A DNA stretch of 26,329 nt, taken from NCBI GenBank assembly GCA_003241175.1, contig QFOI01000005.1:1-26329 (forward strand), in the 5' to 3' direction. Shown here piece after piece: positions 24,075-26,329 of this stretch (its first letter is position 1; each line of letters starts with the position of its first letter). The notes under the pieces are model-generated. The model saw only the letters and a program-made list of their open reading frames with translations, was not told the DNA's origin and did no database searches. This DNA is from Pseudopedobacter saltans (lineage in GTDB: Bacteria > Bacteroidota > Bacteroidia > Chitinophagales > Chitinophagaceae). A program made the position numbers and the translations under genes.

Positions 24075-25394
24075 ATGATATTGACCCTGCTCGCTTCCAA
24101 TACGATTAATATTCCAGCTACTTCGGAGTTGACTGTTTTGGCGATTGCATTTGTGGTTATTTTGTTGTTTTTGTTTATTGTTTCGGGTGCACAGGTAGCT
24201 TATTTTGCTTTGGACAATAATGACATCAATCTTTTGAAAACGAAGGAATTACCATCCTACAAGCGCATTTTGGAGTTGTTGGATACGGATAGGCTTTTCT
24301 TTTCTTCGTTACAGGTCGCATATTTCTTTTTTGTTTTGTTGTTGGTGATATTGGGCAACATGATGTTCAATACATTCACTTTGCCTCCAATGCCCGAATA
24401 TGCGGTTTGGCTGATTAAGATTGCTGCATTGTTTATCATCCTGTTGATATTTGGCGAGTTGTTGCCCAAGCTTTATGCTGCACAGAACCCTATACGCTTT
24501 GCCAAAGACTTTAGTCTGTTTGCAGTCGGTTTTTACTATGTTTTTGGACGAATTGGTAGTTGGGTTTACAAGGCTTCGTTTTCTGTTGAAGCTGTGTTGT
24601 TTCCCCAAAAAAGCAAAGCCCAATACAACCAGGATATGGACGAAGCTATTGATAAATCTACTATTGGAGGCGATGCAAGTGATGAGGAAAAAATGATATT
24701 GAAAGGTATCGTAAAGTTTAGCAATATATACGTAAAGCAGATAATGACCCCTCGACTAGATGTCAACGGTATTGAGTTCAATATTAGTTTCCAAGAGTTG
24801 ATTTCCAAGATTGAAGATCTCCATTATCACAGGTTACCCGTCTATAAAAACAATTTGGATTCTATTGTAGGTGTCATCAATACCAATGACGTATTGCCAC
24901 ATTTGGACAATCCCAACTTTGATTGGCATGCATTGATTGTGCCTGCATTGTTCGTCCATGAACATAAATTGATAGAGTCGCTTTTGTATGATTTCCAGAG
25001 TTCCAAAAACCATTTGGCTTTCATTGTGGATGAATTTGGCGGTACAAGTGGCCTTGTTACGCTATATGATATTCAAGAGGAGATAATTGGAGAGATAAAA
25101 GATGAATTTGACCAGGAAGAAGGGCGATTCCAAAAGATTGACGACCATAATTTTATTTTGGATGGAAGGTTGATGTTGATTGACGCTTGTCGTATCATGG
25201 GTATTCCATCAGCTACTTTTGACGATATCAAAGGAGATAATGATTCCGTTGCCGGGTTAGTTTTAGCGATTGCCAAATCATTTCCCAATATCAATGACCA
25301 GTTGGAATACAAAGGATTTATGTTCACCGTTTTGGAAAAACGGCAAAACCGTCTTGAAAAAATACAGGTAACTATTGCCCAAACGAAAGAATAG
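24075..25394 (+). CDS. gldE: Gliding motility-associated protein GldE (CNNM/CBS/CorC domains)
   Basis: A 439-aa membrane protein. The CNNM (DUF21) transmembrane domain has helices at about 21-43, 78-98 and 113-133. A cytoplasmic CBS pair follows: VKQIMTPRLDVNGIEF (220-235), HRLPVYKNNLDSIVGVI (252-268) and FIVDEFGGTSGLVTLYDI (316-333). A CorC_HlyC domain closes it (about 355-437). The organisation is that of metal-ion-transport-like proteins, and the location between ssb and gldD identifies GldE. GldE supports gliding in Flavobacterium, apparently by aiding GldD; the mechanism is not established. Starts at the ATG 8 bp after ssb. Confidence 0.92.
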   Translation: MILTLLASNTINIPATSELTVLAIAFVVILLFLFIVSGAQVAYFALDNNDINLLKTKELPSYKRILELLDTDRLFFSSLQVAYFFFVLLLVILGNMMFNTFTLPPMPEYAVWLIKIAALFIILLIFGELLPKLYAAQNPIRFAKDFSLFAVGFYYVFGRIGSWVYKASFSVEAVLFPQKSKAQYNQDMDEAIDKSTIGGDASDEEKMILKGIVKFSNIYVKQIMTPRLDVNGIEFNISFQELISKIEDLHYHRLPVYKNNLDSIVGVINTNDVLPHLDNPNFDWHALIVPALFVHEHKLIESLLYDFQSSKNHLAFIVDEFGGTSGLVTLYDIQEEIIGEIKDEFDQEEGRFQKIDDHNFILDGRLMLIDACRIMGIPSATFDDIKGDNDSVAGLVLAIAKSFPNINDQLEYKGFMFTVLEKRQNRLEKIQVTIAQTKE

Positions 25395-25411
25395 ATGCAT
25401 AGCTTTGCATT

Positions 25412-26017
25412 ATGTTTCGTCCAGTTCCATTTTGTGTAAGTATGTTTTTTGTATTGGTAATTGTATTTTCCTTTACTGCTTGTAACAATACATACGTGCC
25501 TAAGCCTGAAGGCTATTTTCAAATTCCTTTACCAGAAAAAGAATACCAAGTCTTTGACCAGTCAGGTTATCCTTATTCGTTTGAATATCCAGTATATGCG
25601 AAAGTCGTAAAAGACTCGTCTTTTTTCGGAGAAAAGACCGAAAATCCTTGGTGGATCAATATTGATTTCCCACAATTTAATGGACGTATATATATCAGTT
25701 ACAAGGATATTGGCACCAATGATTTCAAAAAATTGCTGAACGACGCATTTAATCTTACCAATAAACATAGTGTAAAAGCTACATCAATTGATGACTCAAC
25801 CATGTCTACGCCTAATGGAGTACATGGTGTTTATTTTAAAGTTGGGGGTAATGTAGCTACTTCTAATCAATTTTTCTTGACAGATTCGACAAAGCATTTT
25901 TTGCGTGGTGCGTTGTATTTTGATGCGACACCCAACCAAGACTCGTTAAAGCCAGTTAATGCTTTTTTAGCAGAGGATATGAAACATTTTATCAATACAT
26001 TTCGTTGGAAAAAGTAG
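25412..26017 (+). CDS. gldD: Gliding motility lipoprotein GldD
   Basis: A 201-aa lipoprotein with signal segment ending FSFTACNN (lipid-attachment Cys24). The mature N-terminus YVPKPEGYFQIPLPEKEY is the GldD hallmark, and NPWWINIDFPQFNGRIYISY and the C-terminal FLAEDMKHFINTFRWKK also fit. GldD is required for gliding and T9SS-related functions in Flavobacterium johnsoniae. The gene starts 17 bp after gldE, completing the ssb-gldE-gldD unit. In this organism actual gliding is not shown; many Bacteroidota retain GldD/GldE without visible motility. Confidence 0.93.
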   Translation: MFRPVPFCVSMFFVLVIVFSFTACNNTYVPKPEGYFQIPLPEKEYQVFDQSGYPYSFEYPVYAKVVKDSSFFGEKTENPWWINIDFPQFNGRIYISYKDIGTNDFKKLLNDAFNLTNKHSVKATSIDDSTMSTPNGVHGVYFKVGGNVATSNQFFLTDSTKHFLRGALYFDATPNQDSLKPVNAFLAEDMKHFINTFRWKK

Positions 26018-26051
26018 ATTTGTAAATCATAATTCATAAATTTCATTTCGC

Positions 26052-26329
26052 ATGATTCTTATAGATGATAAATTAATAGGGGATGAGATTGTAGAAGCAC
26101 ATTTTGTATGTGATCTTTCTCGGTGTAAAGGCGGTTGCTGTGAGGACGGCGATGCTGGTGCTCCTTTGGAAAAAAAAGAATTAAAAGAAATAGACAAACA
26201 TTATCATAGCTTTCTACCGTACATGTCTCCTGAAGGTATGCAGGAAATCGAGATACAGGGAAAATATGTCTATACGGAGGAGTTCGGTTGGGTAACACCT
26301 ACTATTGATGGCGGTATTTGTGCTTATGG
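26052..26329 (+). CDS. DUF3109 cysteine-rich protein, partial
   Basis: The frame starts at the ATG at 26052 and runs off the right edge, so 92 residues are visible. CDLSRCKGGCC (20-30) followed by EDGDAGAPLEKKEL and later FGWVTPTIDGGICAY match DUF3109, a small family with a cysteine cluster thought to bind zinc or iron (YkgJ-like). A further cysteine cluster is expected beyond the window end. Function unknown. A TAGATTTG (26015-26022) overlapping the gldD stop could be a -7 box, without a clear -33 element. Confidence 0.8.
   Translation, partial: MILIDDKLIGDEIVEAHFVCDLSRCKGGCCEDGDAGAPLEKKELKEIDKHYHSFLPYMSPEGMQEIEIQGKYVYTEEFGWVTPTIDGGICAY

Overview
The window is a chromosomal segment from a Bacteroidota bacterium, most likely of the Chitinophagia/Sphingobacteriia type. 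The evidence is gliding/type IX secretion genes (gldE, gldD and a PorG-like DUF6089 gene), DUF3078, a Bacteroidota-style LptE, BamA followed by two OmpH/Skp genes, weak Shine-Dalgarno signals, low GC, and promoter-like TTTG-N19-TAnnTTTG sequences. The genus cannot be read from the sequence alone. I saw no rRNA, tRNA, CRISPR array, transposase or phage gene.

Layout. (1) 1-3960, minus strand: miaB, a sigma-54 activator, lptE and the start of a long acidic protein of unknown function, packed as one operon. (2) 3961-4089: a divergent promoter region with a small dyad. (3) 4090-11880, plus strand: a DUF3078 outer-membrane protein, nadK, PorG-like DUF6089, uppS, bamA and two OmpH/Skp chaperones, ended by a strong hairpin terminator. 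This is a conserved Bacteroidota envelope-assembly block. (4) 11948-14335: murI and a HerA-like DUF853 ATPase, followed by a second hairpin. (5) 14412-21433: a surface-polysaccharide-like region holding a Gfo/Idh/MocA oxidoreductase, a polyprenyl-phosphate sugar transferase, an M1-peptidase-like protein that lacks a catalytic domain, an FkbM methyltransferase, then (minus strand) a FemAB/GNAT-type transferase and ispD. The FkbM/FemAB stretch is visibly more AT-rich than its surroundings. (6) 21477-26329: a possible 48-aa membrane peptide, a stand-alone ECF sigma factor with its own terminator, exbB-exbD, ssb-gldE-gldD, and a DUF3109 gene cut by the window end.

Most genes serve the cell envelope: LPS export (LptE), outer-membrane protein folding (BamA, OmpH), undecaprenyl carrier synthesis (UppS, with IspD feeding isoprenoids), peptidoglycan precursor supply (MurI), glycan initiation on undecaprenyl phosphate (sugar transferase), energisation of the outer membrane (ExbBD) and T9SS/gliding (DUF6089, GldD, GldE).

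No complete undescribed system is evident. The best leads are the M1-like fusion without a zinc site (16907-19042), two intrinsic terminators whose T-tract reads as a Bacteroidota -7 box directly before the next gene (the murI one would give an almost leaderless mRNA), the small ORF in the sigma-factor leader, and an SSB without the usual C-terminal tip. Several gene starts were moved from upstream TTG/GTG codons to internal ATGs; each entry gives the reason.
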